NCBI RefSeq assembly: GCF_000377345.1
Contig: NZ_KB898051.1
Span: 1-61,488 of the forward strand
Reading direction: 5' to 3'
From: Thioalkalivibrio sp. ALJ16
Lineage (GTDB): Bacteria > Pseudomonadota > Gammaproteobacteria > Ectothiorhodospirales > Ectothiorhodospiraceae
Length of the DNA stretch: 61,488 bases
Shown: positions 16,862 to 27,690 of the stretch, piece by piece
Numbering within the stretch: position 1 is the first letter of the stretch
Layout of the letters: each line of letters starts with the position of its first letter
Position numbers and translations under genes: made by a program
Notes under the pieces: generated by a model
Seen by the model: only the letters and a program-made list of their open reading frames with translations
Databases searched by the model: none
Told to the model about the DNA's origin: nothing

Positions 16862-16874
16862 GTTATATCATAAC
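16862..16874 (-). promoter_or_regulatory. Zur box 2
   Basis: GTTATATCATAAC is the better of the two matches (one deviation), 29 bp from box 1 and therefore roughly three helical turns away. A possible promoter on the minus strand is TTGAAT then TATAAC, with a 15-bp spacer, overlapping this box. Confidence 0.8.
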
Positions 16875-16912
16875 TATTCTTGATTCAAGCGCAGCGCTAC
16901 GCGTGGTTGCCG

Positions 16913-17419
16913 TCAGGCGCGCGGCAGGCCCGCGCGGGCGAAGGCCTCGCGCCAGGCCTCCTGCTTTGCGGACAGGCTCAGGCGTGCATTGGCCGGACTG
17001 GTGGAGGGCAGGCGTAGCGCCTCCACGCCCAGGGCGCGGCTCTCGTGGATGCGGCGTGCGCTCTCGGCACCGTTGTGGATGATCACGCGCAGACTCGGGG
17101 CCTCGCGGGTCAGGCGCGCGAGGTCGTTGGGGACTGCATCGCGGATGGCGCTGTCCAGGCTCCCCTTGCGTGTGCAGCGGCCGTAGACATCCCAGAGTCC
17201 GACACCATGATCGAGCAGGCGCTCGATCCGTTCGGGGTAGTCCATCTCGGCGAGGGGGGTGTCCAGGATCTGGCCGACAATCGGCCAGAACTGATTGCGT
17301 GGATGGGCATAGTAGGCCTGCGCCTCCAGCGAGGCGACGCCCGGAAAACTGCCCAGCACGACCAGCCGGGTATCGCCCCGCAGCAGCGGCGGAAAGGACT
17401 CCAGGGGGGTGGCGGCCAT
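16913..17419 (-). CDS. DNA-deoxyinosine glycosylase (UDG superfamily)
   Basis: The 168-residue form from 17419 begins MAATPLESFPPLLRG and has the family-6 uracil-glycosylase signature: LVVLGSFPGVASLEAQAYYAHPRNQFWPIVG near its N terminus, and LPSTSPANARLS near the C terminus. It excises hypoxanthine from deaminated DNA. An alternative start at 17491 adds 24 residues and overlaps zur by 35 bp; neither start has a strong ribosome site. It is downstream of zur on the same strand and probably cotranscribed with it. Confidence 0.85.
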   Translation of the reverse strand: MAATPLESFPPLLRGDTRLVVLGSFPGVASLEAQAYYAHPRNQFWPIVGQILDTPLAEMDYPERIERLLDHGVGLWDVYGRCTRKGSLDSAIRDAVPNDLARLTREAPSLRVIIHNGAESARRIHESRALGVEALRLPSTSPANARLSLSAKQEAWREAFARAGLPRA

Positions 17420-17456
17420 CAGGTGCGTGTCGGTTGCCGTGTCTTCCGTGTTTCCC

Positions 17457-17936
17457 TCAGGCCCGGTCTTGTGCCCGGCGGCAGTCGCCACACTGGCCGT
17501 GCAGTTCCACCATGCGCGAGTCGATGGCGAAGTCCTGTTGCTCAGCGGCGCTGTCGAGTGCGCGGCTGGCCGATTCCGGGGTGTGGAATTCGGTGATCTG
17601 GCCGCAGCCGTCGCAGATCATCAGCGCGGATTCGTGGCGTTCGCCCGGATGCGAGCAGGCAACGAAGCCGTTCAGGCTCTCGATGCGGTGGATCAGGCCC
17701 TGCTCCAGCAGGAAGGACAGCGTGCGGTAGACCGTGGGCGGCTTGATGCTGTGATCGTCGGAGGACAGGGCGTGGATCAGGTCGTAGGCCTTGATCACGC
17801 CGTCGGTGCGCAGGATCTGTTCCAGGATGCGTCGGCGCTGTTCGGTCAGGCGCGCCCCATGGCGGGCGCACACGCGCTCGGCGTCGGCGAGGGCCTGTTC
17901 GATGTCCGGCGTCTGGGTCTCGGCGGCGGCAGTCAT
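17457..17936 (-). CDS. zur: Fur family zinc-uptake regulator
   Basis: The 159-residue Fur-family protein has the winged-helix text KPPTVYRTLSFLLEQGLIHRIESLNGFVAC and zinc-site Cys pairs CDGCGQ and CGDCRRA, the C-terminal pair typical of Zur. It represses zinc uptake when zinc is bound. Its gene is 1.2 kb from two Zur boxes and the zinc locus, which supports the Zur rather than Fur or PerR reading. The start at 17936 (MTAAAETQ) is preferred to the one six codons upstream. Fur-type iron regulation cannot be ruled out from sequence alone. Confidence 0.88.
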   Translation of the reverse strand: MTAAAETQTPDIEQALADAERVCARHGARLTEQRRRILEQILRTDGVIKAYDLIHALSSDDHSIKPPTVYRTLSFLLEQGLIHRIESLNGFVACSHPGERHESALMICDGCGQITEFHTPESASRALDSAAEQQDFAIDSRMVELHGQCGDCRRAQDRA

Positions 17937-18053
17937 GCGCGTAGGATAGCCCAAACCACGTTCGTGCCGGTGCCGGGGGCCTTCTCGGCGCGGGCGCCGG
18001 TCGCGATGTTGTCAGCCCGGGCACCCGGACGCATGGCCGCGTGCGGGTTTCCG

Positions 18054-19079
18054 TCAGGCGGGGGCGGCGTCGGGATGGTGGTTCGCAGCCGGGGTGCCAT
18101 CCCTCGTGATGGGGCGGGCGAAGACCTCGCCGGACCAGCGGGCACGGTCGGCGGCTGTTTCGGTCGCGCGCGCGACCATGTGCGCATCCACGGCGGTGAT
18201 GCGGTGATCCAGGCCCTCGCCGTTGGCAATCTGGATGGCGAGCCCCGGGCGCGCATTCAACTCGAGGATCAGCGGGCCGCGCTCGGCATCGATGACCACA
18301 TCCACCCCCAGGTAGCCCAGCTGGCTCAGTTCAAAGCAACCGGCGGCCAGCTCCATCAGCTGCTCCCAGCCCGGTATCTGCAGGCCGACGATGCTGTGTT
18401 CGCTGTCCGGGTGTTCGTGGCAGGGCCGGTTGTAGCGTACCCCGCCAATGGTGCAGCCCGAACCAAGATCGATCCCGGTACCAACCGCACCCTGATGCAG
18501 GTTGGCCTTGCCGTCGGAGTCCTGGGTGGGCAGGCGCATCATCGCCATGACCGGGTAGCCGCGGTAGACCACGGTGCGGATATCCGGAACGCCCTGATGC
18601 GCCACGGCATCGAACACCGACGAAAAGCGCACCCGCTGTTCGATCATCGCGACATCCGGACGGCCGCCCAGGCTGTACATGCCGGACAGGATGTTGGAGA
18701 TGTGGTCGTCCAGTTCCGAGAGTTCCAGCGTGCGCCCGTTCGCTCGGCGCGGCCGGTCGCCGCGCCAGCCGTCGATGACCAGGATGCCGTCACCGGCGGC
18801 CCCGTGGGCGGGCTTGATCACAAAGCCCTCCTCGTGCCGGCCCAGCTCGCGGCGGACCTCGCGGATCTGGCGGTGGGTGCGCACCACTCCGTAGAGCTCG
18901 GGCACCGACAGGCCGGCATCCAGCGCCAGCTGCTTGGTCTGCAGCTTGTCGTCCACGCGCGGGTAGAAGCGGCGTGCGTTCCAGGCCGCGATGTAACGGG
19001 CGTTGCGTGCATTCATACCCACGATGCCCTGTTCCTTCAGCAGTCGCGGACGTACGAACCGGGGCAGCCAGCCGGGCAT
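18054..19079 (-). CDS. alpha-L-glutamate ligase-like protein (RimK-related ATP-grasp)
   Basis: The 341-residue ATP-grasp protein shows FVIKPAHGAAGDGILVI (ATP-binding Lys and glycine loop) and LGVDVVIDAERGPLILELNARPGLAIQ (Mg-binding Glu and Asn). It resembles RimK, which adds glutamates to a protein end, but belongs to the group that sits beside a retropepsin-like protease and a 7TM protein. It is the last gene of that coupled operon: its ATG shares one base with the upstream stop. The substrate is unknown. Confidence 0.88.
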   Translation of the reverse strand: MPGWLPRFVRPRLLKEQGIVGMNARNARYIAAWNARRFYPRVDDKLQTKQLALDAGLSVPELYGVVRTHRQIREVRRELGRHEEGFVIKPAHGAAGDGILVIDGWRGDRPRRANGRTLELSELDDHISNILSGMYSLGGRPDVAMIEQRVRFSSVFDAVAHQGVPDIRTVVYRGYPVMAMMRLPTQDSDGKANLHQGAVGTGIDLGSGCTIGGVRYNRPCHEHPDSEHSIVGLQIPGWEQLMELAAGCFELSQLGYLGVDVVIDAERGPLILELNARPGLAIQIANGEGLDHRITAVDAHMVARATETAADRARWSGEVFARPITRDGTPAANHHPDAAPA

Positions 19080-20614
19080 CAGCCGTCCCTCCGCATGGCT
19101 TCCTGGATGCGGCCGAAGCGGAACAGCTCGGTCAGGCGGTAGCCGGTGTAGCGTCCCAGCAGCAGGGTCATGGCCAGCAGTACCAGCAGCAGTTCGGGGA
19201 ATACGAACAGCAGGTGTTCCAGCTGGCGATTTGCCATCAGCCCGTAGGCGGCGGCCGCGACCACGAGACTGCCGATGCCCTGGGTGATCGCATCCGATGG
19301 GCCATGCTCCTCCCAGACCACCGACATGCGCTCGATGGTCATGGCCAGGATCACCATCGGGAACAGCGACAGGGCCAGGGCCCGTTCGAAACCGAGGTGG
19401 TGCGACAGGATGCTGATAGCCAGCATCAGCATGATCACCACGCTGACGACGGCCGCCAGTCGCGGCACCAGCAGCAGGCGGAGGTGTTCCAGATAGAAAC
19501 GCACGGCGAGACCCAGCGAGACGATCAGTGTGAACAGGATGATGCCCGCCAGCAGCTGGGTCTCGCGGAAGGACAGTGCGATCAGCACCGGCATGAAGGT
19601 CCCGAAGGTCTGGATGCCGATCACGTTGCGCAGGAATACGATGATCATCGCCCCCAGCGGCACCATCAGCAGCACGCGGTAGGTGTTCTGCGTGCCCAGC
19701 GGCAGGGCCAGCGTGGAGAAGTCGAGGATGCGGGCGTTGACCGTCTCGCCAAAGCGTTCCGCGGTGGCCAGCGCATCCTGCACACTGCGCGACACGGCGA
19801 AGCGGATTTCGGCCTCGCGGCCATTGCTGACCTCCAGCAGGGGGTCGGTCCCATGGGCCCATACGACCACGTCCTGCGGGTATTCGATGTCGCCGCTGAT
19901 CGGGTGGATCGGCACCCAGCGGCGGGTGTTGTGGACCTCCAGCCAGACCTCGGGATCAAGGTCGCGGCGGCCGTCGCGCAGCGGCAGGGTGGTTACCATG
20001 CGCGCCGGGATGCGCGCGGTGGCCAGCAGGTCGATCAGGGTCTCGGTACGGGTGCGCTGGTCGCCATTGTCGGCGACAAATACTGCGGCATTGGAGGCCG
20101 CGGAGGCCTCCGTCAGGTCGTTCACCAGGACCGAGGCAAAGGTCTGGATATCCGAGGAGCGGGCGCGGACGTCCTCGATCAGGGCCTCGGCCGCAGAGCG
20201 CTGCGGTTCCATCCAGTCGGGCACCGAAACCGGCCCCGGGTATTCGGCCTCGGAGCCGTCATCGCCCATGCGGTACAGCGTGGCGCGGTAGTACAGCACC
20301 TGCTCGCCGCGGGGCTGGCGGGTGGTCCACTGCGCGATCCGGTCATCGCCGGCGGATAGCGTGTTCAGGCCGTAGCCGCGCGAGACGAAGCCCTCGTCCA
20401 GCAGTGCAAAGTTGGGCAGGCGTTCGGGGATGCGCAGCTGGACATTGGTGGCTCCGCCGGTGGGCTGGTAGCGCACCCGGGCCTCGACCAGCCAGGTCTC
20501 GGCCGACGCGCCCGGCGCAACCGGCAGGTTCAGGGCGAGCGCCTTGTAGGCGAAGACCCCGAGCCCGATCGTGCTTAGCAGTACGATCAGGATCGGCAGG
20601 TGGAAACGCTTCAC
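19079..20614 (-). CDS. inactive transglutaminase-like domain fused to 7 transmembrane helices
   Basis: The 511-residue protein has an N-terminal membrane anchor (MKRFHLPILIVLLSTIGLGV) and a periplasmic region to about residue 290, with the transglutaminase-like core LIDLLATARIPARMVTTLPL. No Cys is seen where the nucleophile should be, so it is likely inactive. The C-terminal half has about seven helices from VLLMVPLGAMIIVFLRNVI. This is the UUP1-type family. Its ATG overlaps the protease stop by 4 bp (ATGA), so the two proteins are made together. Confidence 0.88.
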   Translation of the reverse strand: MKRFHLPILIVLLSTIGLGVFAYKALALNLPVAPGASAETWLVEARVRYQPTGGATNVQLRIPERLPNFALLDEGFVSRGYGLNTLSAGDDRIAQWTTRQPRGEQVLYYRATLYRMGDDGSEAEYPGPVSVPDWMEPQRSAAEALIEDVRARSSDIQTFASVLVNDLTEASAASNAAVFVADNGDQRTRTETLIDLLATARIPARMVTTLPLRDGRRDLDPEVWLEVHNTRRWVPIHPISGDIEYPQDVVVWAHGTDPLLEVSNGREAEIRFAVSRSVQDALATAERFGETVNARILDFSTLALPLGTQNTYRVLLMVPLGAMIIVFLRNVIGIQTFGTFMPVLIALSFRETQLLAGIILFTLIVSLGLAVRFYLEHLRLLLVPRLAAVVSVVIMLMLAISILSHHLGFERALALSLFPMVILAMTIERMSVVWEEHGPSDAITQGIGSLVVAAAAYGLMANRQLEHLLFVFPELLLVLLAMTLLLGRYTGYRLTELFRFGRIQEAMRRDG

Positions 20615-21159
20615 TGCGCATCCGCCGCGCAGTCGGGCGCGCGCAGGTGCTCGGCGCCGGAATCCACCAGGATGTGGCCCGCCATGTGGCTGCGCCCGAT
20701 CAGGGCCTGGTAGGTCAGGGCGGTGCGGTCGATCAGGCTGGTGTCCGCGGTCAGGAGCTGGTCGCCGATGCAGAATTCCATGCGCACCACTGGGCGCTCC
20801 TGTGAGTCACCGCTGTGGCGCCGGATGCTCACGATGCGTTCGATCGGGCGCTCCAGGGTGACGCGCTTGTCTTCGTCGTCGGGGTCGATGATTTCGAAGC
20901 GGATCCAGTCCTCGCCATCTTTCTCGAAACGCTCCTTGTTCAGGGCGTTTAGCGAGGAGGAGGTGGCGCCGGTATCCATGCGCGCCTCCAGCACCACGTC
21001 CTCCTGGACGATGCGGACGTTCTCGACCGTGCCGAGGATGGCCATGGAGGCCCCCGATTCGTGGGCCGCGGCTGCTTGCATCAGCAGCGCCATGCCCAGC
21101 AGCATGGTCGGCAAGACTGAATAGAGTAGGCTGAAACGGCGGGTGGCAGAGGTGGTCAC
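20611..21159 (-). CDS. retropepsin-like protease, periplasmic (ATP-dependent zinc protease family)
   Basis: The 182-residue protein has a signal peptide (LLGMALLMQAAAA) and a retroviral-type aspartic protease motif DTGATSSSLNA, here as RMDTGATSS with the catalytic Asp, and a second family motif LIGRSHMAGHILVDSG. The family name zinc protease is historic; the DTGA motif argues for an aspartic mechanism. It is the first gene of the trio. I recall reports tying such clusters to osmotic stress tolerance, which suits a halophile, but I cannot verify that here. Confidence 0.85.
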   Translation of the reverse strand: MTTSATRRFSLLYSVLPTMLLGMALLMQAAAAHESGASMAILGTVENVRIVQEDVVLEARMDTGATSSSLNALNKERFEKDGEDWIRFEIIDPDDEDKRVTLERPIERIVSIRRHSGDSQERPVVRMEFCIGDQLLTADTSLIDRTALTYQALIGRSHMAGHILVDSGAEHLRAPDCAADAQ

Positions 21160-21262
21160 ACAATCTCCCTAGTAGACAAATCCGTTGAAGTTTAGCGGAC
21201 CAGGGCGCGGCCCCGTGTTAAAGGGGTCACAAAGCCCGGGATAACATTCAAGAAGAGGATTT

Positions 21263-23630
<2,368 letters not shown>

Positions 23631-23638
<8 letters not shown>

Positions 23639-24452
23639 CCCGAACCGGTGTCCGCAGGTGTACCTGGTCTCGGACGGAACCGGGATTACCGCGGAGACCC
23701 TGGCGCGTTCACTCTTTACCCAGTTCCCGGACGTGGACCCGGCCTGGCACCGGCTGCCGTTCGTGCAGACGCCCGGGCGTCTGTCCGGGGTCTTCGCGCG
23801 CGCGGAGGCCGGCCCGCAGCCGGCGCTGCTGGTGGCCACGCTGGCCAATGCCGACCTGCGGGCGGATCTGCGGCACTGTCCGGTGCCGGTGATCGACGTG
23901 TTTGGCGAGCAGGTCGAGCGCCTGGAGGGGATGCTGGGCCTGTCGGCGCAGTCGGTGTCCGGCCGTGCGCACGGCATGGGCGATGTCAGCCTCTACGACC
24001 GCCGCATCGAGGCCCTGAACTACAGCCTGGCCCATGATGACGGGCTGGCCGTTCAGGACCTGTCGGTGGCCGACGTGGTGCTGCTCGGGGCATCGCGCTC
24101 CGGCAAGACCCCGACCAGCCTCTATCTGGCGATGAATTACGGCCTGTTCGCGGCCAATTACCCGCTGGTCCCGGAGGACCTGAACCAGGGCGACATCCCG
24201 CACATGCCCGAGGGCCTGCGTGGTCTGGGCGGGCGCCTGGTGGGCCTGACCATCACCCCGCAGCGCCTCGCGCAGATCCGCGAGGGTCGCCGTCCCGACA
24301 GCCGTTATGCCAGCCTGGCCCAGTGCCGCGCCGAGTGCGCGGCCATCCAGGAATTCTTCGACAGCTGGCAGATCCCGCATCTGGACGTGACCGAGCTGTC
24401 GATCGAAGAGATCGCGACCCGCGTGCGCGACTGCATGGATGCCCGGCGCTGA
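23631..24452 (+). CDS. ppsR: PEP synthase regulatory protein (kinase/pyrophosphorylase)
   Basis: This 273-residue DUF299-family protein phosphorylates a Thr in PEP synthase with ADP as donor to inactivate it and reverses it with phosphate. The fold signs are [19 protein letters not shown] at the N terminus and the nucleotide-binding loop [21 protein letters not shown]. It starts inside the end of ppsA (ATGACTGA: the ATG is at 23631 and the ppsA TGA at 23636-23638), which fixes the start and gives tight coupling. Confidence 0.94.
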
Positions 24453-24468
24453 GGCGCCGCCAGGTCCG

Positions 24469-24520
24469 GGAAACACGGCTTCATGGGCGTGCCCGAGCTC
24501 GACATGAATCCGTGTTTTCC
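24469..24520 (+). terminator. long imperfect stem after ppsR
   Basis: GGAAACACGG-C-TTCATG (24469-24485) faces CATGAA-T-CCGTGTTTTCC (24503-24520). A G-C rich base and a TTTT in the 3' arm make it a possible terminator or attenuating stem between ppsR and the YggT gene. Confidence 0.5.
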
Positions 24521-24641
24521 TTGGAATCCCGCCAGGCTTGCCCGAGAATGGAAGCCCTGACTGACCGGATCGAACGGGGCGCGTGTCCCGCGGGGTCCGG
24601 TGCCGACTGCCACCGTATTCAGTGTCTCCCGAGGAGCTCGC

Positions 24642-25205
24642 ATGCCCGCCGCCGGAACCGGACAAGAGATCGCCATCTTTCTCGTTAGTGTCGTCTTCGG
24701 GATCTACATCATCCTGCTGATCCTGCGCACGATCTTCGGTCTGGTGCGGGCCGACTACTACAACCCGATCTCGCAGACCATTGTCATGCTCACCGATCCG
24801 CCGCTGCGGCTGCTGCGGCCCGTGCTTCCGTCGCTCGGCCGAGTCGATCTTGCCGCGATCGTGCTGATGATTGTGCTCAAGTGCATCGAACTCTGGCTGC
24901 GTGTGCTGATCGTCGGCGTCGATGTCGGCTTCGGTGTCATCCTCGTGGTGGCGATCCGCGAGTTGCTGACCACGGTGATCTGGGTGTTCATCATCGCGCT
25001 GATCGTGGAGGTGGTGATGAGCTGGATCCAGGCCGGGGGTGGCGGCGCCGCGAACAACCCCGTCATGCGGCTTGCCGGTGCGGTCAATCGCCCTATCCTG
25101 GGCCCGCTGCGCCGGGCCCTGCCCAACACCGGCGCGATCGATTTTTCGCCGATGATTGCCCTGGTCGGGCTCTATATCTTGCTGATTATCGTCCGCTCTT
25201 TCTGA
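24642..25205 (+). CDS. yggT: YggT family membrane protein
   Basis: The 187-residue protein has two YGGT repeats, each a pair of helices: IFLVSVVFGIYIILLILRTIFGL and VMSWIQAGGG, then LIVEVVM and ALVGLYILLIIVRSF. The typical loop NPVMRLAGAVNRPILGPLRRALP is present. Family members are linked to cell division and osmotic shock tolerance. The start at 24642 follows a GAGGAG. It is often found near proline synthesis genes, but not here. Confidence 0.88.
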   Translation: MPAAGTGQEIAIFLVSVVFGIYIILLILRTIFGLVRADYYNPISQTIVMLTDPPLRLLRPVLPSLGRVDLAAIVLMIVLKCIELWLRVLIVGVDVGFGVILVVAIRELLTTVIWVFIIALIVEVVMSWIQAGGGGAANNPVMRLAGAVNRPILGPLRRALPNTGAIDFSPMIALVGLYILLIIVRSF

Positions 25206-25341
25206 ACCTCACCGGCGCCGCCACGGGGCGCGGCCGGGCCCCGTGTTTCTTCCGGCGCAAAAGCGGCTAGACTCGAAGCTGAGGGCGCGTGCGGCAATGG
25301 GGCCGCCGGCCCTGATCCCCAACACGGAAGAGGAGTCAGCC

Positions 25342-25794
25342 ATGGCAAGAGTGCATCGGGTCATCACCGGCTTTCTCGTCGCTTTGGCGGCGGTTGCTCT
25401 CGGAAGCTCGATCGCATCCGCCAACGAGGCGGAGTTCGACAACTACGTCGTCCACTACAACGTGATCAACACGACCTTCCTGTCCCCGGAGGTGGCACGG
25501 GCCTATGACGTGCGCCGCAGTTCCAACCGCGCCATGGTCAACATCAGCGTGATGGAGCGCGGTGACAACGGCCTGGAAGCGGTGGCTGCCGAGGTATCCG
25601 GCAGCGCGACCAACATGAACGACCAGATGCGCAGCCTGCGTTTCCGCGAGGTGCGCGATGGCGATGCCATCTATTACCTGTCCGAGGTCACCGTGCGCAG
25701 CGGCGAGACCCTCGACTTCGCGATCGACATCACCCCCGCCGACAGTGAGCGCGAGCTGCCGGTGCGTTTCGTGCGCGATTTCTACGTCGACTGA
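25342..25794 (+). CDS. DUF4426 periplasmic protein
   Basis: The 150-residue protein has a signal peptide (ending GSSIASAN) and a single compact domain: EAEFDNYVVHYNVINTTFLSPEVARAYDV, then NRAMVNISVME and the C-terminal VRFVRDFYVD. This matches DUF4426 of gammaproteobacteria, whose role is unknown. An AGAGGAG precedes the ATG. It follows the YggT gene at 137 bp with no terminator-like stem between, so they may be cotranscribed. Confidence 0.85.
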   Translation: MARVHRVITGFLVALAAVALGSSIASANEAEFDNYVVHYNVINTTFLSPEVARAYDVRRSSNRAMVNISVMERGDNGLEAVAAEVSGSATNMNDQMRSLRFREVRDGDAIYYLSEVTVRSGETLDFAIDITPADSERELPVRFVRDFYVD

Positions 25795-25820
25795 GCAGGG
25801 GCCATCCGGCCACGCCGCTA

Positions 25821-25841
25821 CCCCGCCCGTTGCGGGCGGGG
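25821..25841. terminator. hairpin between convergent DUF4426 and TauE-like genes
   Basis: A 9-bp perfect stem CCCCGCCCG/CGGGCGGGG with loop TTG lies between two stop codons, 27 bp past one and 3 bp past the other. No T tract, but the position suits a shared transcript end. Confidence 0.5.
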
Positions 25842-25843
25842 TG

Positions 25844-26512
25844 CTACAGCACCAGGCGCAACAGCATCCACGCGCCGTACAGCGCGATGCCGCCCCCGGC
25901 CACCCGGCGTACCCAGGGCTGGCGCACAAAGGCCGCAAGGCGCGCGGCAAACACCCCCATCAGCAGCAGATTCGGCAGCGTGCCAAGGGCAAACGCGCCC
26001 ATTAGCGCGGCCCCCTCCAGCGCCCCGCCTGCGCTCAGCGACCAGGCCAGCACGCTGTATACCAGGCCGCAGGGCAGCCAGCCCCAGAGGCCGCCCACCA
26101 GCAGGGCGTGGCCTGCGTGGCGCACCGGCAGGAAGCGCCGCCCCAGGGGCTCGATCCGCCGCCAGACCACCCCGCCGGCCTGCTCCAGCCGCGCGAGCAG
26201 CGGCCACCAGCCCCCGAGATAAAGCCCCAGCAGGATCAGGAACAGGGCCGCAATGGCCTGCAGCAGGGCCTGGCCGGCCGGCAGTCCACCCAGCAGGCTG
26301 GCCCCCAGCCACCCGGCCAGGGCGCCGGCGATCACATAGCTCGCCATGCGCCCGAGGTTGTAGGCCAGCAGCAGATCCAGCCCCGGCCCGCGCCGGCCGT
26401 GACCCATGGAAATGGCCCCGACGATACCGCCACACATCCCCAGGCAGTGCACGCCGCCAAGAATGCCCACTGCCAGCGCGGCCAGCAGGGTCCCCGGATC
26501 ACCCATCAGCAT
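25844..26512 (-). CDS. sulfite exporter TauE/SafE-like membrane protein (UreH type)
   Basis: The 222-residue protein has about six helices and the motif HCLGMCGGIVGA near residue 23, which typifies the UreH/CcoS-like branch linked to heavy-metal or cytochrome oxidase assembly. A second conserved region reads GLWGWLPCGLVYSVL. The Cys pairs suggest copper or nickel handling rather than sulfite export. It overlaps nothing and is followed at 26522 by the TerB gene on the same strand, 10 bp upstream, so these form a unit. Confidence 0.8.
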   Translation of the reverse strand: MLMGDPGTLLAALAVGILGGVHCLGMCGGIVGAISMGHGRRGPGLDLLLAYNLGRMASYVIAGALAGWLGASLLGGLPAGQALLQAIAALFLILLGLYLGGWWPLLARLEQAGGVVWRRIEPLGRRFLPVRHAGHALLVGGLWGWLPCGLVYSVLAWSLSAGGALEGAALMGAFALGTLPNLLLMGVFAARLAAFVRQPWVRRVAGGGIALYGAWMLLRLVL

Positions 26513-26521
26513 GCCTCCCGC

Positions 26522-26995
26522 TCAGTCCGGATTGGCGGCATCGCCGAGTATCTCGTGCTTGGTGCGGATAAAGGTCGCATGCGGGACGTAGAGCAGGTCC
26601 GCCAGGTGCCGGATCACCGCCTCCTGGCGCTTGTGCAGGTCTGCGTTGGCCCAGGCGGCTCGCCACAGCGCACGCATGATCGCGGCCTTCTGCTCGGCAT
26701 CGAAGGCCGCGTTGACCTCGCGCACCATCGGATGGATGGAGATCAGGGCGTCACTCTCCTCGCGCGCGATCTCGAGCATGGCGTCGGCGGTCTCGGCATC
26801 CAGGTGAAACAGGTCGATCAGGCTCGCGCGCACCGATTCCAGTTCTTCGGGGCGAAGCTGAAAATCGGCGCGGCAGACTTCCATGATCAGGGCGGCGGCC
26901 GCGCGCTGCAGGCGGTCCCCGGGGGCTGCGGCGGGGGTGTCGCTGCGTTCGCCGCCCAGCAGGCGCTGCCAGTGGTTGCGTAGTTGTTCGATCAA
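26522..26995 (-). CDS. TerB family protein
   Basis: The 157-residue all-helical protein has the TerB-like core: RAAAALIMEVCRADFQLRPEELESVRASL, then AFDAEQKAAIMRALWRAAWANADLHKRQEAVIRHLADLL with the acidic metal-binding positions replaced in part by Arg/His. TerB-like domains occur in tellurite-resistance clusters and as stand-alone helper proteins. No other ter gene is near. Its upstream region is shared with the divergent QueC-like gene. Confidence 0.8.
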   Translation of the reverse strand: MIEQLRNHWQRLLGGERSDTPAAAPGDRLQRAAAALIMEVCRADFQLRPEELESVRASLIDLFHLDAETADAMLEIAREESDALISIHPMVREVNAAFDAEQKAAIMRALWRAAWANADLHKRQEAVIRHLADLLYVPHATFIRTKHEILGDAANPD

Positions 26996-27048
26996 GTGGC
27001 GGGTCTCCGTGGTGTTGCGCGTGGCCGAGTCTGGCGTATGGTGCCCGA

Positions 27049-27690
27049 ATGGAATCCGGCCAGTCCGAAACCCCCGATCTGCTTCTGCTCTCCGGTGGTA
27101 TCGAGAGCAGCGCCCTGCTGGCCCAGCGGCACGCGGCCGAACACCGCACGCGCGCGGTCTGGGTCGACTACGGACAGCGCAACGCCGCGCGCGAGTGGGC
27201 CGCAGTGGAGTACCTGGCCACGGTCTACGACAGCGCGCCGCTGGCCATTGATCTGCGCTCCCTGCGCGCGGCCTTCACCCGGCGCAACGACTGGGTCGGG
27301 CACGTGCCCCTGCCCCAGCGTAATCTGCTGGTGCTGGCGCTTGCGGTCAATCTCGCGCAGCATCATGGCGCCAGGCGCATCCTGCTGGCGCTGAACCGCG
27401 AGGACCGCGGGCACGGCCCCGGATCGCAGCCGGGCTTCGTGCGCCAGATCGCGGATCTCGCCGCGACCCTGGTGCCGGGCCTGCGGATCGAGGCGCCGCT
27501 GATCGAGCAGTCCAAGGCCGCGGTGATCGCGGCGGCCGACCCGCTGGGGATCGACTGGAGCCGCACCTGGAGCTGCCTTCTGGCACAATCCCGCCAGTGC
27601 GGACGCTGTCCGCAGTGCCAGGCGCGTCAGGCGGCCTTCGCCGCCGCCGGCATTCCCGATCCAACCGACTACCGCGAAGCCCCCCGATGA
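27049..27690 (+). CDS. QueC-like PP-loop ATPase (divergent 7-cyano-7-deazaguanine synthase)
   Basis: The 213-residue protein keeps the QueC layout: PP-loop LLLLSGGIESSALLAQ, VDYGQRNAAREW, RNLLVLALAVNLA and a C-terminal zinc site in WSCLLAQSRQCGRCPQC. Two features depart from QueC: the PP-loop is SGGIES instead of SGGxDS, and the CDG-binding stretch reads LNREDRGHGPGSQPGF where QueC has the VDYSGYPDCRPEF type. QueD, QueE and QueF genes are not nearby. It may act on a different substrate. It is coupled by ATGA to the small downstream gene. Confidence 0.75.
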   Translation: MESGQSETPDLLLLSGGIESSALLAQRHAAEHRTRAVWVDYGQRNAAREWAAVEYLATVYDSAPLAIDLRSLRAAFTRRNDWVGHVPLPQRNLLVLALAVNLAQHHGARRILLALNREDRGHGPGSQPGFVRQIADLAATLVPGLRIEAPLIEQSKAAVIAAADPLGIDWSRTWSCLLAQSRQCGRCPQCQARQAAFAAAGIPDPTDYREAPR

